A stretch of DNA of 38,968 bases from contig DLND01000056.1 in the NCBI GenBank assembly GCA_002476905.1, positions 1,555 to 40,522 of the forward strand, read 5' to 3'. The notes beneath the pieces are model-generated. The model was not told the origin of the DNA, did not search any database, and saw nothing but the letters and a program-made list of their open reading frames with translations. This document shows positions 15,295-23,373 of the stretch, one piece after another (the first letter of the stretch is position 1; the number at the start of each line of letters is the position of its first letter). Source of the DNA: Flavobacteriales bacterium UBA7519. GTDB lineage: Bacteria > Bacteroidota > Bacteroidia > Flavobacteriales > Weeksellaceae. The translations under genes and the position numbers were made by a program.

Positions 15295-16272
15295 ATGAAG
15301 AAAATAAGAGCTTACATCAAAGGAACTGGTTCGTATGTTCCGCCAAAAATTTTAAAAAATGATTTTTTCGAAAAAGTAGGTTCGTCTGACGAATGGATTT
15401 TTAAGAATCTAGGAATCAGAGAACGCCGAATTGCCGAAGGTGAAGTGACCAGCGATTTGGCTTACAAAGCAGGATTGCGCGCTTTAGAAAACACAGACGT
15501 TTCACCAAAAGACATCGACCTGATTATCGTTGCCACTTCCACTCCGGATAGACAAGCCCCATCTACAGCGTGTTTCGTACAGGAAAAGATGGATGCGCCA
15601 CGAGCGGTTGCCTTTGATATTTCTGCGGTTTGTTCAGGTGGACTTTACGGCATTGCGATTGGTTGCCAGTTCATTGAAACCGGAATGTATAAAAATGTAT
15701 TGGTTATCGGCGCTGATACTTTCTCCACAATTACCGATTGGGAAAGAAAAGATTCGGTTTTCTTTGGCGATGGTGCAGGTGCGGTTTTGTTATCCGCTAC
15801 TAGTGAAGACAAAGGCTTTTTCGATTTCAAATTACACGCAGACGGAACAGGAAAATATCATTTCAATATTCCGGCAGGAGGTTCAGAAATGCCAGCTTCA
15901 GAAGAAACATTAAAACAAAAACTTCATTATTTCCAAATGAACGGAAAAGAAGTTTTCGAAACGGCAACTAGAGTTTTGCCAGAAACCATTAATGAAATCT
16001 TAGAAGCCAACAAACTGACTTCCGATAATGTCGATTGGGTCATTCCTCATCAGCCAAGTATTAGAATTTTGCAAGAAACGGCTAGAAAAACCAATATTCC
16101 TTTCGAGAAAGTAATGACGAATATGGACAAATATGCCAACACTTCCGGCGGTACAATCCCCATTGTTTTAGACGAAACATTCAAAAGCGGCCGTGTACAA
16201 GATGGAAATCTTTTATTATTTGCGGCAGTTGGTTCTGGCTGGACTTGGGGAACTGCACTTTATAAAGCGTAG
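15295..16272 (+). CDS. 3-oxoacyl-ACP synthase III family protein (FabH-like)
   Basis: With the start at 15295 (MKKIRAYIKGTGSYVPP) the product is 325 residues, the normal KAS III length. The catalytic triad is visible: Cys113 in FDISAVCSGG, His251 in VIPHQPSIR, and Asn281 in DKYANTSGGTIP, equivalent to Cys112-His244-Asn274 of E. coli FabH. The GVGSGWTWG-like C-terminal loop reads AAVGSGWTWG. It condenses an acyl-CoA with malonyl-ACP to start fatty-acid chains; Bacteroidota have more than one copy, so it may serve branched-chain priming or a secondary lipid rather than being the sole FabH. Upstream in-frame TTG 15274 and ATG 15286 are possible but less family-like starts. An IS element lies 29 bases downstream. 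Confidence 0.9.
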   Translation: MKKIRAYIKGTGSYVPPKILKNDFFEKVGSSDEWIFKNLGIRERRIAEGEVTSDLAYKAGLRALENTDVSPKDIDLIIVATSTPDRQAPSTACFVQEKMDAPRAVAFDISAVCSGGLYGIAIGCQFIETGMYKNVLVIGADTFSTITDWERKDSVFFGDGAGAVLLSATSEDKGFFDFKLHADGTGKYHFNIPAGGSEMPASEETLKQKLHYFQMNGKEVFETATRVLPETINEILEANKLTSDNVDWVIPHQPSIRILQETARKTNIPFEKVMTNMDKYANTSGGTIPIVLDETFKSGRVQDGNLLLFAAVGSGWTWGTALYKA

Positions 16273-16300
16273 TGAATTCATTAATCTCTAATTATTAATT

Positions 16301-17333
16301 AACCTGAGTTCGGGATAAGAAATGAAATAAAATTTGCAATGAAAAGTAATAATTCGTATATTTAAGTTTCTGAAATTCAAATATTTAACGAATTATTACT
16401 TATGATTTTGAAAGACCAAATTACAACTATTTTTGTACAGATTGATGATTTTTGTAAAGAATTTGATTTGCAAATCAAAAATTTGAAATTAAATGCGGCT
16501 GGAGATAATAAGAAAAGAAGAAATCGATCTTGTTTAATGTCCGATTCTGAAATTATTACTATTATGATCGGCTTTCATTTAGGAGCACACAAAACTTTCA
16601 AGCATTACTATAAAGAAATTGTTTGCGGATATTGGAAAGATTTGTTCCCGAAAAGCCTTTCTTACAACAGGTTTGTGGAATTGCAGCAAAGAAGTTTTGT
16701 GGTCTTTGCATTATTTTTGAGAGAAAAAGGATTAGGAAAATGTACTGGAATTAGCTTTATGGATAGTACAACATTGAAAGTCTGCCGTAACCAAAGAATT
16801 CACAATCATAAGGTTTTCAAAGGTTTGGCAGAACGTGGAAAATCTTCGATGGGTTGGTTTTACGGGTTTAAACTGCATTTGCTTTGCAACGAAAAAGGGG
16901 AACTTTTATCCTTTTATTTAACGAAAGGAAATGTGGATGACAGAAATCCAAAACATATTAAGAAAATGACTAAACAACTTTTTGGAAAAGTATTTGCAGA
17001 TAAAGGTTACCTTTCAAAAGCGCTTTGGGAGATGCTTTTTGCAGATGGAATACAGCTTTTCACTAAACTTAGAAAAAATATGAAAAATCATATTATGAAA
17101 ATGGAAGATAAGATTTTACTCCGAAAAAGAGCCATAATTGAAACGATTAATGACGAACTAAAAAACCATTGTCAAGTGGAACACACCCGACACAGAAGCG
17201 TCAATAATTTTATGATCAATATTTTGGGAGGGCTAACAGCCTATTGTTTCTTTCCAAAAAAACCGTCACTCAACTTGAAAAAAGTAAATGACGGTCAATT
17301 ATTTTTGAACTTCGCTTAACCCGAACTCAGGTT
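16301..17333 (+). mobile_element. Insertion sequence, IS982 family, apparently complete
   Basis: The element is bounded by inverted repeats AACCTGAGTTCGGG (16301-16314) and CCCGAACTCAGGTT (17320-17333), perfect over 14 bases and extendable by two A/T pairs on each side. One transposase gene fills the interior. No clear target duplication is visible: the flanks are A/T-rich (ATTAATTA on the left, AAATTTA on the right) with only a TTAA in common. It lies between the FabH-like gene and a META lipoprotein gene. Confidence 0.92.
16402..17319 (+). CDS. IS982 family transposase
   Basis: The 305-residue DDE transposase is full length for the family. Catalytic acids can be assigned: Asp121 in FMDSTTL, Asp200 in VFADKGYLS, and Glu247 in RAIIETINDELK, with the family-typical KVFKGLAERGKSSMGWFYG between the first two and HTRHRSVNNF near the end. 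No frameshift or stop is present, and the terminal inverted repeats are intact, so the element may still move. The stop codon is within a few bases of the right inverted repeat. Codon use is more A-rich than the adjacent housekeeping genes. Confidence 0.95.
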   Translation: MILKDQITTIFVQIDDFCKEFDLQIKNLKLNAAGDNKKRRNRSCLMSDSEIITIMIGFHLGAHKTFKHYYKEIVCGYWKDLFPKSLSYNRFVELQQRSFVVFALFLREKGLGKCTGISFMDSTTLKVCRNQRIHNHKVFKGLAERGKSSMGWFYGFKLHLLCNEKGELLSFYLTKGNVDDRNPKHIKKMTKQLFGKVFADKGYLSKALWEMLFADGIQLFTKLRKNMKNHIMKMEDKILLRKRAIIETINDELKNHCQVEHTRHRSVNNFMINILGGLTAYCFFPKKPSLNLKKVNDGQLFLNFA

Positions 17334-17345
17334 AAATTTAAAAAG

Positions 17346-17783
17346 TTGAAAATTCTACAAGCAATCGGAGTTTTATCATTATTAATGCTTTTGTTAATTT
17401 CTTGTAATTCTTCAAAGAAAATGTCAGAATCGATGGAGAATATTAACCGAAAATGGATGTTGGTTGAGTATAATGATTTTACAAAAGCAGAAGTAACAAA
17501 ACTCGAAGCCAATATCGATTTGACTAAAAGAGCCGAAGCTCCTAATCAATATGGTGCAAAAATGGGTTGTAATGGAATGTTTTTCACAGCAGAATTCAAT
17601 AAAGGAGAAGCCAAATTTTCTGGTGTTGGTTCAACAATGATGTTTTGTGACGGTAAAATGAAATTGGAAGAAAAATTCGGAAAAGAATTGCCAAATATGA
17701 ATCGATATAAAATTGAAGGACATTTCTTAACTTTAACAGACGGAAAATCAACAATGAAATTTGTGGCTGCAGATTGGGATTGA
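17346..17783 (+). CDS. META domain-containing lipoprotein (HslJ-like)
   Basis: The product (about 145 residues) starts with a lipoprotein signal, LLMLLLISC with the lipobox Cys, followed by a META domain: RKWMLVEYN, GAKMGCNGMFFTAEF, GVGSTMMFCDGKMKLEEKF, and GHFLTLTDGKSTMKFV. The fold matches HslJ, a heat-inducible outer-membrane lipoprotein linked to novobiocin tolerance in E. coli; the function is otherwise unclear. The best start is a TTG at 17346 (LKILQAIGV...), only 12 bases from the IS right end, so the native promoter and leader were probably displaced by the insertion. An ATG 13 codons later would shorten the signal peptide too much. Confidence 0.82.
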   Translation: MKILQAIGVLSLLMLLLISCNSSKKMSESMENINRKWMLVEYNDFTKAEVTKLEANIDLTKRAEAPNQYGAKMGCNGMFFTAEFNKGEAKFSGVGSTMMFCDGKMKLEEKFGKELPNMNRYKIEGHFLTLTDGKSTMKFVAADWD

Positions 17784-17804
17784 TGATAAATTATTAAAAT
17801 AACT

Positions 17805-18320
17805 ATGAATAAAATTTTAAATGTTCTAAGTATAATTCTATTTCTGTTTTTGATTTTGTCGTGTTCAAAAAGTGATGAAGAATATTTAAAAGATTTTAAT
17901 AATTATCAAGTTGTTCTTTCAAATAATGATTATGATGTGAATTTAAGTAATGGAGCAATTGAAAGTGATTATTTTGATATTAAAGATTCTTTGAGTTTAT
18001 CTCACAAAGAACGTTTGGGATTAGCAAAATTATTTTTTGATAATAAAATTAATAAACCAAATGATGATGTTCTTGTTTTTAATGATGATGGAACAATTAC
18101 GCACCCAGATATTACCACATCGATTGAAACCAAATATTTTGGTAAGGATAAAAGTATCATAACTATCTCCGGATATGCGGATTCGATGAAAGTTAGAAAA
18201 GAAAATATTCGCTATTTGAGATTCAAATCCAAAGTGTACAAACTTTTAAATCAGAATGGAAAATTTAAGAAGATCAAAAAAGTTATTGATTCTAAAGTAG
18301 ATGATAGAGTTTATCTTTAA
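17805..18320 (+). CDS. Hypothetical lipoprotein
   Basis: A 171-residue protein with an N-terminal lipoprotein signal (LFLFLILSC, Cys near 20) followed by an acidic, Asn/Asp-rich domain (YQVVLSNNDYDVNLSNG) and a basic C-terminal part (RYLRFKSKVYKLL, KFKKIKK). I do not recognise the family. It starts 21 bases after the META lipoprotein gene in the same direction, so the two may be co-transcribed, and both would be anchored in the envelope. Its base composition is distinctly A/T-rich compared with osmC downstream. Confidence 0.7.
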   Translation: MNKILNVLSIILFLFLILSCSKSDEEYLKDFNNYQVVLSNNDYDVNLSNGAIESDYFDIKDSLSLSHKERLGLAKLFFDNKINKPNDDVLVFNDDGTITHPDITTSIETKYFGKDKSIITISGYADSMKVRKENIRYLRFKSKVYKLLNQNGKFKKIKKVIDSKVDDRVYL

Positions 18321-18399
18321 AATAATATAATCTAAAATAAATTTAATTATGAAATCATAGATTCCATATTACATTTAAAACCAATAAAAATATTTACAT

Positions 18400-18813
18400 A
18401 TGAAAAGAAGTGCAAAAGCAGTCTGGAAAGGCACAGTAAAAGACGGAAACGGTGTTTTAACTACACAAAGTACAACGCTGAATGAAACTCAATATTCCTT
18501 CAAAAGTAGATTTGAAGAAGGTGTGGGAACCAATCCGGAAGAATTATTGGCGGCGGCTCACGCGGGATGTTTTACAATGAAAACTTCAGCTCTGTTGTCA
18601 GAAGCAGGTTTTATTCCAGAATCTTTAGAAACCGATTGTAAAATCTCTTTGGTTGACGGAAAAATCACGTTGTCTGAATTGACTTTGACTGCGAAAATCC
18701 CAGCAATCTCAGAAGATGATTTCCAAAAAATTGCCAAAGAAGCCAAGGAAACTTGTCCAATTAGTGTTGCTTTTAGTTTTAATAAAACTTTGACGGCAAA
18801 TCTTATCAATTAA
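18400..18813 (+). CDS. osmC: OsmC family peroxiredoxin
   Basis: A 137-residue OsmC/Ohr protein with the two reactive cysteines: Cys57 in AAAHAGCFTM and Cys119 in KETCPISVAF, and the GVGTNPEELLAAAHAGC signature. OsmC-type enzymes reduce organic hydroperoxides using lipoyl-linked electrons; the short form with this N-terminus (MKRSAKAVWKG) is the OsmC rather than Ohr subgroup. It is cytosolic and followed directly by a strong terminator, so it is probably monocistronic. Confidence 0.93.
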   Translation: MKRSAKAVWKGTVKDGNGVLTTQSTTLNETQYSFKSRFEEGVGTNPEELLAAAHAGCFTMKTSALLSEAGFIPESLETDCKISLVDGKITLSELTLTAKIPAISEDDFQKIAKEAKETCPISVAFSFNKTLTANLIN

Positions 18814-18852
18814 AACACTTGGAAATACTGATTTATTAAAGTCAGAAATTGT

Positions 18853-18880
18853 AAAACCAAAGAATACCTTTGGTTTTTTT
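18853..18880 (+). terminator. Terminator of osmC
   Basis: Stem AAAACCAAAG / CTTTGGTTTT (18853-18862 with 18868-18877), 5-base loop, then T residues; 40 bases after the stop. Confidence 0.88.
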
Positions 18881-18927
18881 GTCGAAAAATAGTACCTTGT
18901 CAAAATCAGAAATATTATAAATTTTAA

Positions 18928-20142
18928 ATGTTAGAAAAAAAAGAACATCAGTACGAAAGAGCGGTTTTGGTAGGTGTAATTACCCAAAATCAGGATGAGG
19001 ATAAACTGACAGAATATATGGACGAATTGGAGTTTTTGGCTTTCACAGCTGGAGCTACAGTTGATAAAAGATTTACTCAAAAATTGTCTCAGCCAGATTC
19101 CAAAACTTTTGTGGGGAAAGGAAAAATGGAGGAGATTCGTGATTACGTGAAAGAACACCAAATTGGAACTGTTATTTTTGATGACGAATTATCGCCTTCT
19201 CAGTTAAAGAATTTGGAGCGTGATATGGAAGTTAAAATCTTAGACAGAACCAATCTTATCCTCGATATTTTTGCCCAAAGAGCGCAAACTTCTTATGCAA
19301 GAACTCAAGTTGAATTGGCTCAATATCAATACCTTCTTCCTCGATTAACCAGAATGTGGACCCACCTTGAGAGGCAAAAAGGGGGAATCGGGATGCGTGG
19401 TCCTGGGGAAACAGAAATCGAAACCGATAGAAGGATTATCCGTGACAGAATCACGTTGCTGAAGGATAAATTGAAAGTCATCGACAAACAAATGGGAACC
19501 CAAAGACAAAACCGTGGCAAAATGGTGCGCGTGGCTTTGGTTGGTTACACCAATGTTGGAAAATCTACGTTGATGAACGCTTTGTCAAAATCCGATGTTT
19601 TCGCTGAAAATAAATTGTTTGCAACGCTTGACACAACAGTGAGAAAAGTCGTGATTGGAAATCTTCCTTTCCTTTTGACAGATACGGTTGGTTTCATTAG
19701 AAAATTGCCGACGCAGTTGGTAGAATCTTTCAAATCCACTTTGGATGAGGTTCGTGAGGCGGATTTGTTGGTTCACGTTGTCGATATTTCTCACGATAGT
19801 TTCGAAGACCATATTGCGTCTGTTAATCAGATTCTCCAAGAGATTGATGCGCATCAGAAACCGATGATTATGGTTTTCAACAAGATTGACGATTTCAGTT
19901 ATGAGAAAAAAGATGAAGATGATTTGACACCTTCATCCAAAAAGAACATTTCCTTGGAAGAATGGAAAAAAACGTGGATGGCAAAATCAAAATATCCAAC
20001 GGTTTTCATTTCTGCGCTTAACAAACAGAATTTCCCTGAGATGAAAAAAATGATTTATGATGAGGTTCATAGACTCCATATCTCTCGTTTTCCTTACAAT
20101 GATTTCTTGTTCGAATATTTTGATGACGAAGAAGAAGCTTAA
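18928..20142 (+). CDS. hflX: GTPase HflX
   Basis: The 404-residue protein has an N-terminal HflX domain (ERAVLVGVI..., FVGKGKMEEI, DELSPSQLKNLE) and the conserved linker GGIGMRGPGETEIETDRR, then the GTPase domain: G1 GYTNVGKST (206-214), DTVGFIRKLPTQLVESF (G3) and FNKID (G4). HflX binds the 50S subunit and rescues stalled or heat-damaged ribosomes. The C-terminus is short and acidic (DDEEEA), normal for the Bacteroidota forms. Its TAA stop is shared with the first bases of a family 2 palindromic repeat that precedes the GxxExxY gene. Confidence 0.95.
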   Translation: MLEKKEHQYERAVLVGVITQNQDEDKLTEYMDELEFLAFTAGATVDKRFTQKLSQPDSKTFVGKGKMEEIRDYVKEHQIGTVIFDDELSPSQLKNLERDMEVKILDRTNLILDIFAQRAQTSYARTQVELAQYQYLLPRLTRMWTHLERQKGGIGMRGPGETEIETDRRIIRDRITLLKDKLKVIDKQMGTQRQNRGKMVRVALVGYTNVGKSTLMNALSKSDVFAENKLFATLDTTVRKVVIGNLPFLLTDTVGFIRKLPTQLVESFKSTLDEVREADLLVHVVDISHDSFEDHIASVNQILQEIDAHQKPMIMVFNKIDDFSYEKKDEDDLTPSSKKNISLEEWKKTWMAKSKYPTVFISALNKQNFPEMKKMIYDEVHRLHISRFPYNDFLFEYFDDEEEA

Positions 20143-20222
20143 CCACAAAGACACAGAGCTCGCACAAAGAACACAATATTAAAGTTGTGAACTTTGTGTA
20201 AAAACTTTGTCACCCTTGTGGT
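20140..20222. repeat. Family 2 palindromic repeat between hflX and the GxxExxY gene
   Basis: Starts TAACCACAAAGACACAGAG, with TAA being the hflX stop, and ends TTTGTCACCCTTGTGGT. Internal CACAAAG and CTTTGTG units give further pairing (for example CGCACAAAG with ACTTTGTG). Same family as 14381-14457. Confidence 0.85.
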
Positions 20223-20244
20223 AAAAAGACAAATACACACACAA

Positions 20245-20625
20245 ATGAATGAAAACGAAATTGCCAAAACCATTTTTGATTTGGGTTTAATAATCCATAG
20301 AACTCTTGGGCCAGGTTTATTAGAAAGTGCTTATGAAGAATGTCTCTTTTACGAAATCAGAAAATTTGGTTTAAAGGTTGAAAAACAGAAAGCTTTACCA
20401 TTAATTTATGAAGAAGTAAAATTAGAAGTTGGATACAGAATCGATTTGTTGATTGAGAACAAATTAATTGTAGAGGTAAAATCTGTTGAAGCCTTAAATG
20501 ATATTCACTTAGCACAGGTTTTAACTTATTTGAAATTAAGCGATTGTAAATTAGGATTACTTATAAATTTCAATACTAATTTATTCAAAAATGGAGTTAA
20601 AAGAGTCATTAATGGAAATCTATAA
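20245..20625 (+). CDS. GxxExxY protein (PD-(D/E)XK nuclease-like superfamily)
   Basis: Starting at ATG 20245 (MNENEIAKTIFDLG) the protein is 126 residues, the usual size; upstream codons back to 20194 translate the repeat and are not family sequence. The name-giving motif is GLLESAY (Gly24, Glu27, Tyr30). PD-(D/E)XK-type residues follow: Asp67 in YRIDLLIENK, Glu77-Val-Lys79 in IVEVKS, and a QxxxY element (Gln91, Tyr95). This fits a nuclease-like fold, but no biological function is established that I know of. The gene stands alone between two related palindromic repeats (20140-20222 and 20626-20718), unlike any other gene here, which suggests the gene and repeats may have moved or evolved together. 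Confidence 0.88.
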   Translation: MNENEIAKTIFDLGLIIHRTLGPGLLESAYEECLFYEIRKFGLKVEKQKALPLIYEEVKLEVGYRIDLLIENKLIVEVKSVEALNDIHLAQVLTYLKLSDCKLGLLINFNTNLFKNGVKRVINGNL

Positions 20626-20718
20626 AAAACAAACATAATCTCAAACAAGAAATAACACTGAGCACATACCAATCAACCTTGTGAACTTTGCGCAATAACC
20701 TTGAGCCCTTGTGTTTAA
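20626..20718. repeat. Family 2 palindromic repeat, degraded copy, before nhaP
   Basis: The right half (CCTTGTGAACTTTGCGCAAT, then ACCTTGAGCCCTTGTGTTTA) aligns with the right half of the 20140 copy; the left half is eroded (AACAAACATAATCTCAAACA). It closes the interval holding the GxxExxY gene. Confidence 0.6.
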
Positions 20719-20739
20719 AAAAAATAAAACAAAAATTTA

Positions 20740-22014
20740 ATGGAGTTATATTACTCATTTTCAGTCTTAATCGTTCTAGCGTCTTTATTCGCATATATCA
20801 ACTATCGTCTTCTCAAATTACCGAGTACAATCGGGATAATGGTGATTGCGATTATCGTTTCTGTAACCTTGGTTGCTTCGGGGGAAAATTTCTTACCGAA
20901 AACTACAACTCATTTAACTGAGCTTGTTCACAGTTTAGACTTTACCGAAGTTCTAATGGGCGCAATGCTGAATTTTTTATTATTTGCAGGAGGAATTCAC
21001 GTTAATATCAAAGATTTAAAAGAGCAATTTGGCCCTGTTGTGATATTTTCTACAGTTGGTGTGATTATTTCAACTTTTGCGGTGGCTTTTGGAACATTTT
21101 ATCTTTTGCCATTAGTCGGAATTCAGATGCCATTTATCTACTGTTTAGTTTTCGGAGCACTGATTTCTCCCACCGATCCCGTTGCGGTTCTCAGTATTTT
21201 GAAGCAGGCCAAAGTTTCAAAATCTTTGGAAACCAAAGTGGCCGGAGAATCTTTGTTTAATGATGGGATGGCAGTTGTAGTTTTCACAGTAGTTTTACAA
21301 TTGGCAATCGGAAAAGAAATCAATTTGAATGTCGAAAACATCGGTTTGCTTTTGCTTCGTGAGGCAGGTGGAGGTTTGCTGTTGGGAGTTCTTCTCGGAT
21401 ATACGGCATCGAGAGCAATGCGTGTTGTGAATGATTATATTATTTCCGTACTTATCACATTATCAGTAGTTATGGGCGGCTATTTGATTGCTCACGAGAT
21501 GCACATTTCTGCACCTTTGGCGATGGTTGCTGCCGGATTGTTTATGGGGAACTTCAGTGAAAGCTTCAAAATGAAATCCGAAACGCAAGATTATTTGATC
21601 AAATTTTGGGAATTGATTGACGAAATTATGAACGCGGTTCTATTCCTATTTATTGGTTTTGAATTGCTGTTAATCAAGGATTTAAATGAATATTTAGTAG
21701 CTGGCGGAATTTGTATTATGATTGTTTTGTTGGCGCGTTGGGTTGCGATTTTTGTTCCGACTAAGTTTATGGCTTTCAAATATCGATTCAGTCCGCAAAC
21801 TGTGAAAGTTTTGGTTTGGGGCGGCATCCGCGGAGGCGTTTCTATTGCTCTGGCTTTGTCAATTCCTGTGAATGAGTACAGTCAGATAATCATTAGTATT
21901 ACTTATTGCGTAGTTGTATTTTCGATTATAGTTCAAGGATTGACAATTGCTAAAGTGGCCAATCCTAAGAAAATTGCGACGGAGGAAAAAATATTAGAAG
22001 AAGAAATTCATTAA
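20740..22014 (+). CDS. Na+/H+ antiporter, CPA1 (NhaP-type)
   Basis: The 424-residue membrane protein has 12 or so hydrophobic segments and the CPA1 motifs SPTDPVAVLSILKQAKV and GESLFNDGMAVVVF, where Asn-Asp is the ion-binding pair, plus GGIRGGVSIALALSIP near the end. It lacks a long cytosolic C-terminal domain. CPA1 antiporters expel Na+ or K+ in exchange for H+. It heads an apparent four-gene unit: the next gene starts 13 bases after its stop and the following ones overlap or abut. Confidence 0.9.
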   Translation: MELYYSFSVLIVLASLFAYINYRLLKLPSTIGIMVIAIIVSVTLVASGENFLPKTTTHLTELVHSLDFTEVLMGAMLNFLLFAGGIHVNIKDLKEQFGPVVIFSTVGVIISTFAVAFGTFYLLPLVGIQMPFIYCLVFGALISPTDPVAVLSILKQAKVSKSLETKVAGESLFNDGMAVVVFTVVLQLAIGKEINLNVENIGLLLLREAGGGLLLGVLLGYTASRAMRVVNDYIISVLITLSVVMGGYLIAHEMHISAPLAMVAAGLFMGNFSESFKMKSETQDYLIKFWELIDEIMNAVLFLFIGFELLLIKDLNEYLVAGGICIMIVLLARWVAIFVPTKFMAFKYRFSPQTVKVLVWGGIRGGVSIALALSIPVNEYSQIIISITYCVVVFSIIVQGLTIAKVANPKKIATEEKILEEEIH

Positions 22015-22027
22015 TCTAAATTTAGAA

Positions 22028-22657
22028 ATGAAAATTATTGATGTAGAAAACTGGAAAAGAAAAGAACATTTCGAATTCTTTTCCGGAATGAAAAGTCCTT
22101 ATTTTGGAATCGTTACAGAAGTTGATTGTACCGAAACTTATGAATTAGCCAAAGAAAACAGTGAATCTTTCTTCGCCCATTATCTTCATAAATCGATGAA
22201 GGCAATTAATTCCGTTGAGGAATTTGGTTATCGAATTGTAAATGATGAAGTTATAGCGTTCGACATTGTTCACGTTGGTTCTACAATTGCCAGAAATGAC
22301 GGAACGTTTGGTTTCTCTTTTTTCGAATATTCTGATGATTTTCAAATATTTAACCAAAATTTGCAAAAAGAAATCGAAGAGGTTCAAAATTCTACTGGAT
22401 TAAGAATCAGAAACGAAGAATTACCACCGAATCATATTCGACATTCGACAATGCCTTGGACCAATTTTACAGGTCTGCTTCATCCGACAGATTTTGACCC
22501 AAAAGAATCAATTCCTAAAATTGTCTTTGGAAAATTCAGCGAGAAAAACGGACGGAAAATGTTGCCGATTTCTGTGGAAGGACATCACGGTTTGATGGAT
22601 GGTTTTCATCTTGCGAAGTATTTGGAAGCATTTCAGAAGCAACTTAATTTGACGTAA
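22028..22657 (+). CDS. CatA-like acetyltransferase (chloramphenicol acetyltransferase fold)
   Basis: The 209-residue size and motifs match class A chloramphenicol acetyltransferases: HFEFFSGMKSPYFGIV at the N-terminus, MPWTNFTGL in the middle, and the active-site block GHHGLMDGFHLAKYLE with His187 and Asp191 corresponding to His195 and Asp199 of CAT. True resistance CATs and chromosomal CatA-like proteins share this block, so resistance cannot be concluded. Substrate-pocket residues differ noticeably from classic CATs, for example a basic, hydrophilic RIRNEELPPNHIRHS segment. It overlaps the AlkD-like gene by one base (TAATG), so both are translated from one message. Confidence 0.8.
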   Translation: MKIIDVENWKRKEHFEFFSGMKSPYFGIVTEVDCTETYELAKENSESFFAHYLHKSMKAINSVEEFGYRIVNDEVIAFDIVHVGSTIARNDGTFGFSFFEYSDDFQIFNQNLQKEIEEVQNSTGLRIRNEELPPNHIRHSTMPWTNFTGLLHPTDFDPKESIPKIVFGKFSEKNGRKMLPISVEGHHGLMDGFHLAKYLEAFQKQLNLT

Positions 22658-23373
22658 TGACTTTAGCAAAAGTAGTTGCCAAAGTATTGGCGGATTTAGT
22701 AATTCCCGGAAAAGGCGAGATTTTGCAAACTTTTTTCAAAACTGGAAAAGGTGAGTATGGCGAAGGCGATATTTTTATTGGAGTGACTGTTCCTGAACAA
22801 AGAAGCGTTGCGAAGGAATTTTATAAAACAATTACTCTGGATGAACTTAGCGAATTGCTGTCTTCGAAAATTCACGAACATCGTTTGACGGCTTTGCTGA
22901 TTTTGGTTTACAAATTCGAGAAGACTAAAGATAAAATCGGGCAAAAAGAAATCATTGATTTTTATTTGAAACATACAAAATACATCAACAATTGGGATTT
23001 GGTTGATACATCTTGTTATAAAATTTTAGGCCGATATTGTTTTGAAAATCAAAATTCTAAAATCCTTGAAAAACTATCCGATTCTGATGATATGTGGGAA
23101 AAACGAATGGCGATTGTTGCAACAATGCATCATATTAAGAAAGGGAAATTTGAATTGACTAAAACATTTGCCTTGAAAAATTTGAAACATCCACACGATT
23201 TGATGCACAAAGCCACCGGTTGGCTTCTCCGAGAAATAGGAAAAATGAACGAAACCGAATTATTGGATTTTCTCAATCTTCATTATAAAGAAATGCCAAG
23301 AACTTGTCTCCGTTATGCGATTGAGAAATTGGATGAAGAATTAAGGCAAAATTATCTGAAAGGAAGAATATAA
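22657..23373 (+). CDS. AlkD-like DNA alkylation repair protein
   Basis: The 238-residue all-helical HEAT-repeat protein has the AlkD hallmarks: a GIF/GV-like GDIFIGVTVPEQRSVAKEF, the NNWDLVDTSCYK segment whose Trp-Asp pair holds the DNA backbone in AlkD, DDMWEKRMAIVATMHHIKKG, and HKATGWLLREIGK. AlkD glycosylases excise positively charged alkylated bases without flipping them. It starts within the stop codon of the CatA-like gene and abuts the next gene, so it is part of the nhaP operon; the reason for the pairing is unknown. Confidence 0.9.
   Translation: MTLAKVVAKVLADLVIPGKGEILQTFFKTGKGEYGEGDIFIGVTVPEQRSVAKEFYKTITLDELSELLSSKIHEHRLTALLILVYKFEKTKDKIGQKEIIDFYLKHTKYINNWDLVDTSCYKILGRYCFENQNSKILEKLSDSDDMWEKRMAIVATMHHIKKGKFELTKTFALKNLKHPHDLMHKATGWLLREIGKMNETELLDFLNLHYKEMPRTCLRYAIEKLDEELRQNYLKGRI

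Noticed and set aside
16291..17343. Target-site duplication of the IS982 element
   Set aside because: Flanks share only TTAA-like A/T sequence that merges with the inverted repeat ends; no direct repeat of 6-9 bases is evident.
20194..20244. Longer GxxExxY protein beginning at ATG 20194
   Set aside because: The extra 17 residues translate the right half of the palindromic repeat; family similarity begins at MNENEIAKTIFDLG (20245).
22028..22657. Chloramphenicol resistance gene
   Set aside because: Only the CAT fold and active site are supported. Chromosomal CatA-like proteins share these, and the operon context shows no resistance island.
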